Shown here: positions 1-7,270 of the stretch, one piece after another
Layout of the letters: every line of letters begins with the position of its first letter
How positions within the stretch are numbered: position 1 is the stretch's first letter
From: Eubacteriaceae bacterium UBA6119
Lineage (GTDB): Bacteria; Bacillota; Clostridia; Eubacteriales; UBA1433
DNA length: 64,000 nt
Direction of reading: 5' to 3'
Assembly: GCA_002423395.1 (NCBI GenBank)
Contig: DIVZ01000005.1
Span: 568,428 to 632,427, forward strand
The notes under the pieces: generated by a model
Database searches by the model: none
The model's input: only the letters and a program-made list of their open reading frames with translations
Told to the model about the DNA's origin: nothing
Position numbers and translations under genes: made by a program

Positions 1-122
1 ACTTTATGTTTTCCACCAAGGCAAATAAAATTAATACGAAAATTCTCAAATGCTTTACTAATTTTAATAGCATCCTTATAAGTTTCGCAATATATTATAT
101 TTTCAATAATTACTTCCGCCAT
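1..122 (-). CDS. Unknown small protein, 3' end outside window
   Basis: The reading frame starts at an ATG at 122 with an AAGG ribosome site ten bases upstream and runs off the left edge, giving about 40 residues that begin MAEVIIENIIYCETYKDAIK. It follows the GIY-YIG gene after six bases, so the two are probably co-transcribed. I do not recognise a family from the visible part; the mix of hydrophobic strands and a short amphipathic helix suggests a small folded soluble protein. Function unknown. Confidence 0.55.
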   Translation of the reverse strand, partial: MAEVIIENIIYCETYKDAIKISKAFENFRINFICLGGKHK

Positions 123-128
123 ACTTAA

Positions 129-989
129 TTACCTTGTGTTGTTCATTCCGTATTTAACAGTTTGAAAAACTCTTTTCCAGTATTCTTCTCTATGTCTAAT
201 ATCTTCTCTCTTAGTTCTCATATCGAAGATTTCAAGGATGGAGTATGTGAAATTATCAATGATATGGTCTGCCCCAGCATTTTTCAGTTCTTCAAAGGTT
301 TTGTTCCCGCCAGTCAGGTTTGTCACATCTGCGTAAGTTGACCATCTTTGCCATATTCCTCCGCCGTCACCAGATGCAGAGCCAATGTAAAGCTGGCCGT
401 TGGACTTGTCAGTAATGCAATAGACTCCCTTGACGCTTGAAAGTGCAGTTTTCCATTCTGGGGCTTCCATATTAATAATGATCTGTAAGTCTTTGTGAGT
501 TAGTAAAACATTTTTATAACCAGTAAAAGCACCAAGTTTTGTAGATGGTGCCAATTCGTATACCTCTGGGTTAAAATCACGTTGCACAGAGGAATAATGC
601 TTATTATAAACATCTCTTCCGATGGGGTGTTCAAGCCTTATTATCAATCGTTTCCTATAATCGGCAAACTCATCCATCAAGGTCAATTTATATCCTGTTT
701 GATAAAAAACCTCTGGCATAATCATTTCTACTTTATACATACCACCAAAAATATAATAATTGGAACCATATGGATAATATTGAGCAAAAGCAAGCACATA
801 ATCCGCACGATTCAAATTATTGTTTGCTTGCTTTGTCTTATAAGCATTCATGCCAATCCAGTTAGGGTCTTCTTCGCCCTTAATTAAATAGTCCCACGCA
901 GGATAGTTCGTATCCCCAGCATTCATATTAAATTTAACTTTTGTTTTTTTGGGGTGTTCAACCTGGAAGAACTCATCAAAACTTAACAT
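129..989 (-). CDS. GIY-YIG nuclease domain protein
   Basis: A 286-residue protein. The C-terminal part (about residues 185-280) carries the GIY-YIG signature: GVYCI followed by LYIGSASG, then an Arg in WQRW and a later Glu in HREEYW that fit the catalytic Arg and Glu of the fold. The first 180 residues are a separate domain I cannot name; it includes several Tyr-rich strands (for example FAQYYPYGSNYYIFGG) and could bind the substrate. The start at 989 has a good GAGGTGA site eight bases upstream. It is followed closely by a cut-off small gene. The GIY-YIG fold is shared by homing, repair and restriction nucleases, so the role is open; a stand-alone copy next to an unknown small gene fits an accessory or defence gene, but that is inference. 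Confidence 0.8.
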   Translation of the reverse strand: MLSFDEFFQVEHPKKTKVKFNMNAGDTNYPAWDYLIKGEEDPNWIGMNAYKTKQANNNLNRADYVLAFAQYYPYGSNYYIFGGMYKVEMIMPEVFYQTGYKLTLMDEFADYRKRLIIRLEHPIGRDVYNKHYSSVQRDFNPEVYELAPSTKLGAFTGYKNVLLTHKDLQIIINMEAPEWKTALSSVKGVYCITDKSNGQLYIGSASGDGGGIWQRWSTYADVTNLTGGNKTFEELKNAGADHIIDNFTYSILEIFDMRTKREDIRHREEYWKRVFQTVKYGMNNTR

Positions 990-1253
990 ATGAATCTCAC
1001 CTCATCTTACAGCAATAGTATATTCTTTGTTTTCTACACCTTTTAGTCTTTTACTAAAGTTATCGGGTTGCAATATCAATTTGGTATCCCATTGTCAGCG
1101 GGGCATATTTCAGAACATAATAATATGATACACGCCAGATATTCTAATGTCTACTGGTTTGTATCATAAATGTGCATTTTGAACATATAAAACAAAAAAA
1201 CTGACTCGATTTACAAATAATCCGTTTTACTGTAGTTAATAATTACAGACGGA

Positions 1254-1946
1254 TCATTCAAATTCTATGAAGCCCATAGCGTTATAGTCTTTTCGCGTAA
1301 TTGCGTTTTTAACTTCAAGGTTTTTATCCGACTGAAACTTATGAACGGCATTTTTTAAATCTTCTCCATATATTCCTGATACTTTTCCCTTAAAATATTG
1401 CAGTTCTTTAAGCCTTTGCTGAACAACCAATACATCCGCGCCCCTGTCTCCGGGCTCTAAATTTCTAAACCCTGTTCCAAACGGACCAAAAATTCCGTTT
1501 CTTATTATAACTACAGTGCCTTCCGGAACAGTATTATATAATTCTTTTGCATCCTTTCTGTACATTCTAATACACCCGTGACTGGCAGCACTTCCAATGG
1601 AATCTTCTCTTGTTGTTCCATGTATCCCATAAGTTCCCCAAGTTACATTCAACCCCATCCAATACCCGCCAAAACCTTTGCCCCATTTGCCCTTATTTGT
1701 TATTTTCCATGTGCCAATGGGGGAAGGCATACTCTGCGTGCCTGAAGCTATCGGGTAACTCTTTATGAGGCTATCATCTTCAAATAAATACAGCCTTTTC
1801 TCGTCAATCTCAATTAAAATAGTATATTCCACCTGATTATTTACAGCATTTTTCGTATTATGAACTCTTGTAAAGGCGAAAGTGAATATTAAAGCGACTA
1901 TAATTAATGTTAAATAAAAAAAAACGCTCTTTTTAATTAGTAACAT
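1254..1946 (-). CDS. L,D-transpeptidase (YkuD) with peptidoglycan-binding domain
   Basis: Membrane-anchored wall enzyme of 230 residues that makes 3-3 peptidoglycan cross-links or attaches stem peptides. One N-terminal membrane helix (residues 3-27) is followed by a YkuD domain with the conserved His in YGIHG and the catalytic motif SHGCIRM (Ser-His-Gly-Cys). The last 60 residues form a peptidoglycan_binding_1 repeat (GDRGADVLVVQQRL ... AVHKFQ). I place the start at 1946, because GAGGTG lies six bases before that ATG; the frame stays open 16 codons further upstream but without a ribosome site. Gene stands alone, with about 260 bases free of genes on its downstream side. In spore formers such enzymes may act on vegetative wall or cortex; which one is not shown by the sequence. 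Confidence 0.88.
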   Translation of the reverse strand: MLLIKKSVFFYLTLIIVALIFTFAFTRVHNTKNAVNNQVEYTILIEIDEKRLYLFEDDSLIKSYPIASGTQSMPSPIGTWKITNKGKWGKGFGGYWMGLNVTWGTYGIHGTTREDSIGSAASHGCIRMYRKDAKELYNTVPEGTVVIIRNGIFGPFGTGFRNLEPGDRGADVLVVQQRLKELQYFKGKVSGIYGEDLKNAVHKFQSDKNLEVKNAITRKDYNAMGFIEFE

Positions 1947-2045
1947 TGCATTCACCTCTAAAAATATATATGCAGGAAGCAAATGCGGTATCATTAAAAA
2001 GAGTTATGCTATAAAATGGTTAGTATTTAATGTGCTGTGTCAAAT

Positions 2046-2073
2046 ACGGCGTGCCGAGGTCGTCACGCCCTAC
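2046..2073 (-). repeat. REP-like palindrome, copy 1
   Basis: Read on the minus strand the unit begins GTAGGGCGTGACG and ends GCACGCCGT. Arms GGCGTGACGA and TCGGCACGCC pair over nine of ten positions around a CC loop. It lies just downstream of the RayT-like transposase gene, in the usual position for a REP element served by that enzyme. Confidence 0.7.
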
Positions 2074-2087
2074 GGTGTGTCCAGCAT

Positions 2088-2609
2088 CTAATCTGTCCCC
2101 TGGGAATAATATTCATCTTCTACCCATCTTGCAGGATTGTCGTCTATATACTGCCATATTTTTAGGTATTCCTTTTCATTGCGGATTATTCGGTCATAAT
2201 ACGAAGTCTGCCACATATCGAATCCGAATTCTCTGTTCGTCAGTTTCTTCAGTGCCGCAATAATTGTCGGAATTAATGCTGTAGGGCGCGACGACTCCGG
2301 CGCGCTGTCTGCAGGAGAAAATAAACCGCTCTTATTTATGATTATTATCAAATGAATATGGTTTGGCATTACGACATATTTATCTAAGGATACGTCTTTG
2401 TAATGTGACTCGATCCTGTCAATATATTTACGCACAATGACCCCGTATTCGGATAATTCGAGATACGGCGTGCCGAGGTCGTCGCGCCCTACAGTGATTT
2501 CGCCTAGCATTTCACGTTTGTCTTTTACGCAGACAGTAATAAAATACGCACCGTCGCTGCTGTAATCATATTGTTTAAGACGGGGATGTTTTCTTTTAGG
2601 CGGGTTCAT
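2088..2609 (-). CDS. REP-associated tyrosine transposase (RayT / Y1 family)
   Basis: A 173-residue protein of the IS200-like Y1 transposase superfamily, single-copy RayT branch. The start MNPPKRKHPRLKQYDYS and the strand AYFITVCVKDK are typical. The HUH motif is in MPNHIHLIIII, and the Tyr nucleophile is in WQTSYYDRIIRN, followed by the family end IDDNPARW. RayT enzymes nick single-stranded palindromic REP DNA. Here the gene itself contains two such palindromes in frame: one encodes GRDDLGTPYL near residue 42, one encodes APESSRPT near residue 105; both fall in the loops that vary among relatives. A partial copy of its first 150 bases lies directly upstream. The length is normal for the family, so the protein may be active. 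Confidence 0.88.
   Translation of the reverse strand: MNPPKRKHPRLKQYDYSSDGAYFITVCVKDKREMLGEITVGRDDLGTPYLELSEYGVIVRKYIDRIESHYKDVSLDKYVVMPNHIHLIIIINKSGLFSPADSAPESSRPTALIPTIIAALKKLTNREFGFDMWQTSYYDRIIRNEKEYLKIWQYIDDNPARWVEDEYYSQGTD
2281..2305 (+). repeat. REP-like palindrome, copy 2 (inside RayT gene, inverted)
   Basis: GTAGGGCGCGACGAC followed by TCCGGCGCGC on the plus strand, opposite in orientation to the other three copies. It sits in frame inside the transposase gene, encoding the loop between the HUH strand and the IPTIIAAL helix. More diverged than the other copies (TCC instead of CTC in the centre). Confidence 0.6.
2465..2492 (-). repeat. REP-like palindrome, copy 3 (inside RayT gene)
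   Basis: Minus-strand unit GTAGGGCGCGACGACC then TCGGCACGCCGT, one base different from copy 1. It is read in frame as the peptide GRDDLGTPY within the transposase. Confidence 0.7.
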
Positions 2610-2660
2610 TCATATATACTCCTCGTGCCTTGCAAAAAGCAACAGACATCTGTGTCTGAT

Positions 2661-2690
2661 TATGCGGAAAAATATCACAGCGGCGAGTTT
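2661..2690 (-). repeat. Fragment matching the 3' end of the rlmD gene
   Basis: This stretch matches bases 2969-2999 inside the rlmD coding end with one missing base and two substitutions over 31 positions. On the minus strand both read CTCGCCGCTGTG, then ATAT, then TTTCCGCATA, which in rlmD encodes LAAVDMFPH. The copy is 308 bases from its partner and lies between the two RayT copies, so the junction of rlmD end and RayT start seems to have been copied. Confidence 0.7.
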
Positions 2691-2693
2691 TGA

Positions 2694-2850
2694 GATACGG
2701 CGTGCCGTGGTAGTCGCGCCCTACAGTGATTTTGCCTAGCATTTCACGTTTGTCTTTTACGCAGACAGTAATAAAATACGCACCGTCGCTGCTGTAATCA
2801 TATTGTTCCAGCCGGGGATGTTTCCTTTTAGGCAGCTCATTCATATATAC
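2694..2850 (-). pseudogene. Truncated RayT transposase copy
   Basis: The minus strand encodes MNELPKRKHPRLEQYDYS and on to GRDYHGTPYL, about 45 residues matching the RayT N-terminus, and then passes into the rlmD-like fragment rather than the rest of the transposase. It lacks the HUH and Tyr motifs, so it cannot be active. The frame stays open from 2892 to 2596, but nothing suggests the product is functional. Confidence 0.75.
2697..2724 (-). repeat. REP-like palindrome, copy 4 (in truncated RayT copy)
   Basis: Same unit as copy 3 with two substitutions (minus strand GACTACCACGG in place of GACGACCTCGG), which break the stem; it lies in the truncated transposase copy. Confidence 0.6.
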
Positions 2851-2912
2851 ATGCAGTTTTGCAAATGGGGTTTCATATTCGTTGGATTTCATTTAATCAC
2901 ATATACGAATTC

Positions 2913-4283
2913 CTATTTATCGTACTCTTTCACCCTTGACATCAGCACCACCGTCTCCAAATGCGGCGTATGCGGAAACATATCCACAGCGGCGAGCTTG
3001 TCTATTTTATATCCACTCTCCGTGAGATATTGCAAATCTTTAATAAGCGTTGTGGGATTGCACGAAATGTACAAAATATGCTCAGAATTGTAATCCGCTA
3101 TTTTGGCAAGCGCTTTGGGATGAATGCCCGAGCGGGGCGGATCAAGCACGACTATATCAGGTTTCTCTTGTATTTCATGAATGACTTTTAACACATCTCC
3201 GCAGATAAAAGAGCAGTTATTAATATCATTAAGTTTTGCGTTCTGCCTTGCCGACAGTACCGCTTCTTCAATTATCTCAACGCCGATAACCTTCTTCGCG
3301 CTGATAGCAAGCATCTGCGCAATAGTGCCAGTGCCGCAGTATAAGTCGAATAAAGTATCGCACGGTATATTTTTCAGCATATCAATGCAGACGCCGTAAA
3401 GCACTTCCGCGCCTTTGGAATTTGTCTGATAAAACGAGAAAGGGGAGATGATAAAAGTTTTATCGAAGCATTTTTCCTCTATGTAATCAACGCCGTATAA
3501 TACTCTAATATCTTCCGCGTGAATAAAATCTGATACGGAATCGTTTATCGTGCATATTACGGAAGTGATTTTATTATTGAGCTTAAGGCTTAAAAGCATA
3601 TCAGCAAAACTTTGTTCGTCAAAGCTTTCCTGCGAAGTTATGACGATATTTACCATTATCTGAGAGGTGTATACGCCTTTTCTTAAAATAAGATGGCGCA
3701 AAAGTCCCTTATGAGACCTCCTGTAATAGTAGGTGTAGTTTTTCTCACGGCAGTGATTTATGATGTTTGTAAGTATTATCTGAAAATCATCGTCTATAAG
3801 CTCGCAGCTTTCGGCTGATATAATATCATAAATGTTATCTTTAACGTGAAGCCCTGCAGTTACAGGCTGACCTTTTTTAGAATTTCCAAACGCGAATTCC
3901 ATTTTGTTGCGGTATCCGTATATATCGGGTGACGCAAAAAAACCGAGGTAGTTTTTGTATTCTATATGGTTTTCTTTAAATAAATTTAAAATATAATCTT
4001 CCTTAAATTTCACCTGCATTTCGTAAGGCATGCTAAGATAGGCACAGCCGTTGCAGATATTATGCGAGGCGCAACTTGGTATTCTCTCATAATCGGCGGG
4101 GGTGAGCACGTTAATTAAATCGGCTTCGCAGATATTGCTTCTTTTTCTTTTAATTTTTACTTCCGCAGTCTGCCCGGGCATGCCGCCTTTTACAAACACC
4201 GGAATATTTTCATAATAGCCCAGCGTTCTGTTTAATGTTTTGAATTTTTCTATTTTTAATGGCACTATGTCGTTTTTATTCAT
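2913..4283 (-). CDS. rlmD: 23S rRNA (uracil-C5)-methyltransferase, RlmD/RumA type
   Basis: A 456-residue SAM-dependent enzyme that methylates C5 of a uridine in RNA. Order of parts: N-terminal TRAM-like RNA-binding domain (about residues 5-60), an iron-sulfur Cys set (Cys71, Cys77, Cys80 and a fourth in ESCEL), then the methyltransferase core with FDLYCGTGTIAQ for SAM, VLDPPRSG, and the catalytic Cys in LYISCNP. The C-terminal end DMFPHTPHLETVVLM is standard. Bacillota often have one enzyme for two 23S sites (RlmCD), so the exact uridine cannot be read from the sequence. The last 30 bases of its coding region are partly copied at 2661-2690. Start at 4283 has an AAAGGA site. Confidence 0.9.
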   Translation of the reverse strand: MNKNDIVPLKIEKFKTLNRTLGYYENIPVFVKGGMPGQTAEVKIKRKRSNICEADLINVLTPADYERIPSCASHNICNGCAYLSMPYEMQVKFKEDYILNLFKENHIEYKNYLGFFASPDIYGYRNKMEFAFGNSKKGQPVTAGLHVKDNIYDIISAESCELIDDDFQIILTNIINHCREKNYTYYYRRSHKGLLRHLILRKGVYTSQIMVNIVITSQESFDEQSFADMLLSLKLNNKITSVICTINDSVSDFIHAEDIRVLYGVDYIEEKCFDKTFIISPFSFYQTNSKGAEVLYGVCIDMLKNIPCDTLFDLYCGTGTIAQMLAISAKKVIGVEIIEEAVLSARQNAKLNDINNCSFICGDVLKVIHEIQEKPDIVVLDPPRSGIHPKALAKIADYNSEHILYISCNPTTLIKDLQYLTESGYKIDKLAAVDMFPHTPHLETVVLMSRVKEYDK

Positions 4284-4343
4284 TAAAATTCCTTTAGTAT
4301 ATTATTTAAAACACAGTAATAAATATATATGAATAATAACAAT

Positions 4344-4372
4344 TTTACAATATTAAAAAAATATCTTATAAT
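4344..4372 (+). promoter_or_regulatory. Vegetative-type promoter for the small membrane gene
   Basis: TTTACA at 4344, a 17-base spacer and a perfect TATAAT at 4367, 25 bases before the start codon at 4397. No repressor site is evident. Confidence 0.6.
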
Positions 4373-4396
4373 AACAATGAATTTATGAGGTGGAAA

Positions 4397-4564
4397 ATGA
4401 AAGATAATAACGAAGATTTTTCAATCGGCGCAGCACTTGGCATAATCGCGGCATGCGCTCTGGGAGCATTTGCCGCGTACGAGCTGATAAGATACAAAAA
4501 AAACAAAGATGAAAGCAAAAATCTCGTAAGAGTAAACTATGTGTTCTCAAAAAATTTTGAGTGA
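4397..4564 (+). CDS. Small single-span membrane protein, 55 residues
   Basis: The frame starts at ATG 4397 with GAGGTGG four bases upstream and encodes MKDNNEDFSIGAALGIIAAC and onward. A hydrophobic Ala/Gly-rich stretch (residues 9-30) is followed by a basic tail (RYKKNK), which fits one membrane helix with the C-terminus in the cytoplasm. A strong promoter sits just upstream. I do not recognise a family. It could be translated alone or with the deacetylase gene 70 bases downstream. Confidence 0.65.
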   Translation: MKDNNEDFSIGAALGIIAACALGAFAAYELIRYKKNKDESKNLVRVNYVFSKNFE

Positions 4565-4632
4565 TATATTTTAAGATATTACGTATAACTTGCCCTTATT
4601 TTAAATAAGAATTTTATAAAGGGGGTTTGTAT

Positions 4633-5358
4633 ATGTATATATCAAAAAGAATTTTAAAAATAATAATTGTAATTATAGCGGCTGTAATTGTAGTAGCGTT
4701 CGCATCAAAGGCTATGTGCAAACAAAGAATACAAGATACCTCAACTAAAGCGCAGAATGTTGTATATAAAGCCGATACCGAATACAAGATAATTTCGGTA
4801 ACAATAGAAGTAAACGCAAATACACAAGATTACACGGAGCAGATACTAAACGTACTGAATAAAAACAATGTAAAAGCAACTTTTTTTTTAACAGGTCAAT
4901 GGGTTGAGGCAAACAAAGACCTTGCCAAAAAAATAAGCGATTCAGGTCATGAAATAGGCAACCACTCCAATACGCATAAAGACATGAAAAAAATGATGAC
5001 TTATAAGATAGAAAAAGAAATAACAGATGCGGACCAAATAATATCACAGGTCTATACAAAACAGATTGAGCTTTTCAAACCGCCGTTTTCATATGCGGGA
5101 AGCAACGTTATAAATGCCGCCGATAAAAAAGGCAAAACAGTAATAATACACAGCATAGACTCTCTTGACTGGAAAAGCGCAAACGCGGACTACATAATAA
5201 ACATAATTAATTCCAACATTAAACCCGGTGATATTATATGCTTTCATAATGACGCTAAATACTGCGCGGACTCGCTTGACAGCCTGATACCGAAACTAAA
5301 AGAGCAGGGATTTAAATTTGATACTGTTGGAGAAATTCTAAAATTAAATAACAAATAG
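4633..5358 (+). CDS. Polysaccharide deacetylase family protein, catalytically degenerate
   Basis: A 241-residue NodB-fold protein with an N-terminal membrane anchor (residues 7-24). Recognisable parts are KATFFLTGQWV, the metal-binding GNHSNTH, FKPPFSYAG in place of RPPYG, DSLDWKS and ICFHND. The first motif, normally TFDDG with the catalytic base and a metal ligand, reads TIEVN, so both aspartates are missing. Spore formers carry similar PdaA/PdaB-type proteins acting on cortex or wall glycan; this one may be inactive or may only bind glycan. I chose ATG 4633, seven bases after GGGGG; a TTG at 4627 in the same frame is too close to that site. The next gene follows after 19 bases. Confidence 0.82.
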   Translation: MYISKRILKIIIVIIAAVIVVAFASKAMCKQRIQDTSTKAQNVVYKADTEYKIISVTIEVNANTQDYTEQILNVLNKNNVKATFFLTGQWVEANKDLAKKISDSGHEIGNHSNTHKDMKKMMTYKIEKEITDADQIISQVYTKQIELFKPPFSYAGSNVINAADKKGKTVIIHSIDSLDWKSANADYIINIINSNIKPGDIICFHNDAKYCADSLDSLIPKLKEQGFKFDTVGEILKLNNK

Positions 5359-5377
5359 ACAAGAAGGTTATGACTAA

Positions 5378-6580
5378 GTGATGCAAATAAGAAAAATGCA
5401 AAAAAAAGATTACGATAAAGCGGCGTATATAAAAAGCATTTCGTTTTACGCAGATGAGAAATTATCAGAAAGCGCAGAAAATGTTGTGCAGTCTTTTAAG
5501 GAAATGGAAAAGATTAAAGACTGCGATATTTTTGTATGCGAATACGAAGGCGATATTGCGGGGCTTATCACACTGAATAAATTTTCCATGAACTTTTATG
5601 GGAAATTTACGGATATATACGCTTTAAGCGGAGTGTCTGTTGATACCGCATACAGAGGCAGGGGAGTTGGGGACGAGCTGATACGCTTCTTTTTAGATTA
5701 CGCGAAAGAACAAGACGCCGCTATGGTTATGCTTTATCCTTTCAGACCGTCGTTTTATAAAAAGTACGGATTCGGCTGGGGAATAGAAAAATACGAATAT
5801 ACAATAAATACTAAAGACTTAAAATTTTTTGAGAATAAAAATATAATACCATTTGCTAAAGGAAGCGTTGATCACGTAAGAAATATTCAAAACGAATACG
5901 CAAAAATCCGTCACGGCATGTGCCTAATGAACGATTATGAATGGCATAATTTTAAAAATGATGTAAGCGATGATGATATCATCCTTATTAAAGACGATGA
6001 AGGAAAATATATAGGATACTCAATAATTGAATTTGAGAAAGATACGCGGTATAATCCTTATGACCAGACAATTGTTGTGCAGAGGCTTATTAGCCTCACG
6101 CCTGATGCGAACAAATGGTTTTTATCGTATTTACACTGCCTTAAAGACCAGTTTCAGACCGCGAAAATATACACATATGATAAGTATTTTTATTATAATT
6201 TAAATAATGCAGGCAGCATATACGATGCTGTTATACACTCAGGCTATCATCATAACTGCAGATGCGGTCTTGGAATTATGTATAAGGCAATTAACGCTCA
6301 GAATTTGCTGGATATGATTGATAATAAAGATATGAAAACGAGGTATTGTTTTATTATTTGGGACAAGTATAATAATAGTAATACAAAAGCTTATATAGGC
6401 TCAGAAGAAAACTACTTAGAAATTAATATTAATATTGAAGACTTTACATCCTTTATTATGGGGTGCATACCGGCGGAGAAACTGTATGCCTGCGGACTTA
6501 TAAAATGCGAGGAAAATACCGCAGCTGAGATTGACACAATATTTAAACTCAAACAACCAATATGCATTTCAACATTTTAA
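5378..6580 (+). CDS. Eis-like GNAT N-acetyltransferase
   Basis: A 400-residue protein. The first GNAT domain carries the acetyl-CoA loop in VDTAYRGRGVGDEL (about residues 86-99) and the family marker PFRPSFYKKYGFGWG. A second GNAT-like half and a C-terminal SCP2-like region (about 300-400) give the three-part plan of the Eis family, whose best-known members acetylate aminoglycosides or lysines, but most clostridial members have no known substrate. The start may be GTG 5378 or ATG 5381; AAGAAGG at 5361 is slightly nearer to an ideal distance for the GTG. The gene lies between the deacetylase and the two-component genes on one strand with short gaps, so it may share their transcript. Confidence 0.82.
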   Translation: MMQIRKMQKKDYDKAAYIKSISFYADEKLSESAENVVQSFKEMEKIKDCDIFVCEYEGDIAGLITLNKFSMNFYGKFTDIYALSGVSVDTAYRGRGVGDELIRFFLDYAKEQDAAMVMLYPFRPSFYKKYGFGWGIEKYEYTINTKDLKFFENKNIIPFAKGSVDHVRNIQNEYAKIRHGMCLMNDYEWHNFKNDVSDDDIILIKDDEGKYIGYSIIEFEKDTRYNPYDQTIVVQRLISLTPDANKWFLSYLHCLKDQFQTAKIYTYDKYFYYNLNNAGSIYDAVIHSGYHHNCRCGLGIMYKAINAQNLLDMIDNKDMKTRYCFIIWDKYNNSNTKAYIGSEENYLEININIEDFTSFIMGCIPAEKLYACGLIKCEENTAAEIDTIFKLKQPICISTF

Positions 6581-6600
6581 AATAAGACAGAGGGAAAGAA

Positions 6601-7269
6601 ATGAGAATTTTATTTGTTGAAGACGAGAAAAAAATAACGGATGCGTTTAAAGCTTTATGCGAAGTGTACGGCTATGAGTGCAATATAGCATCAGACGGAG
6701 ACGAAGGGCTTTTGCACGCGCTTTCCGATGCCTATGATGTGGTTGTACTGGACATTATGCTTCCGGGAATAAGCGGACTTGACATTGTTAAGAAAATGAG
6801 ACAGAACAAAAAAAACACGGCTGTTTTAATGCTAACCGCGAAATCCACTATTGACGACAGAGTACTGGGGCTTAAATGCGGAGCGGACGATTATCTTACA
6901 AAACCTTTTTCGGCAAAAGAATTGTTTGCCAGAATAGAAGCGCTTCACAGAAGAAGCTACAGCGATTATTCCGACCAGATAGTAACGCTTGAAGAAGTGA
7001 GCTATGATATAAAATCAAACTTGGCCACGATAGCAGGTAAAATATATCAGCTGCCGCAAAAAGAAGCCAAGTTGCTTGAGCTTTTACTTAAACATCCCGG
7101 ACAGGTTTTTTCAAGGGAACAGATTTTAGATAAAATTTGGGGACTTGACAGCTATGTTACCGAAAACAATATTGAAATTCATATACATAATCTCAGAAAA
7201 AGATTGTTAAACACCTCTTTAAGCATAAGGACAGTAAGAGGAATAGGCTACGTACTGAAGGTAGATTAA
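6601..7269 (+). CDS. OmpR/PhoB-family response regulator
   Basis: A 222-residue transcription regulator. Receiver domain: acidic pocket Glu7-Asp8, phospho-acceptor Asp51 in VVLDIMLPG, and the conserved Lys in LTKPFSA. The C-terminal half is a winged helix ending in TVRGIGYVLKVD, as in the OmpR/PhoB class. A GAGGGAAAGAA ribosome site precedes the ATG. One base separates its stop from the TTG of the kinase gene, so the two form a pair. Target genes cannot be read from the sequence; the neighbouring acetyltransferase and deacetylase genes upstream are candidates by proximity only. Confidence 0.95.
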   Translation: MRILFVEDEKKITDAFKALCEVYGYECNIASDGDEGLLHALSDAYDVVVLDIMLPGISGLDIVKKMRQNKKNTAVLMLTAKSTIDDRVLGLKCGADDYLTKPFSAKELFARIEALHRRSYSDYSDQIVTLEEVSYDIKSNLATIAGKIYQLPQKEAKLLELLLKHPGQVFSREQILDKIWGLDSYVTENNIEIHIHNLRKRLLNTSLSIRTVRGIGYVLKVD

Positions 7270-7270
7270 A

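Larger units (their letters stand above)
2462..2850. repeat. Imperfect tandem duplication of the RayT 5' region
   Basis: Bases 2462-2619 and 2694-2850 are near-identical copies about 155 bases long in direct orientation, separated by 74 bases. Both carry the RayT start (MNPPKRKHP or MNELPKRKHP) through the first in-frame palindrome. They differ by scattered substitutions and one single-base indel next to the start codon, so the duplication is not brand new. Confidence 0.85.

Noticed and set aside
2030..2263. Plus-strand frame opposite the RayT gene
   Set aside because: It lies entirely on the antisense strand of the transposase gene and has no ribosome site or recognisable motif.
2046..2724. 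CRISPR array at the repeated palindromes
   Set aside because: Only four copies with irregular spacing and mixed orientation, two of them in coding sequence; this does not fit repeat-spacer units.
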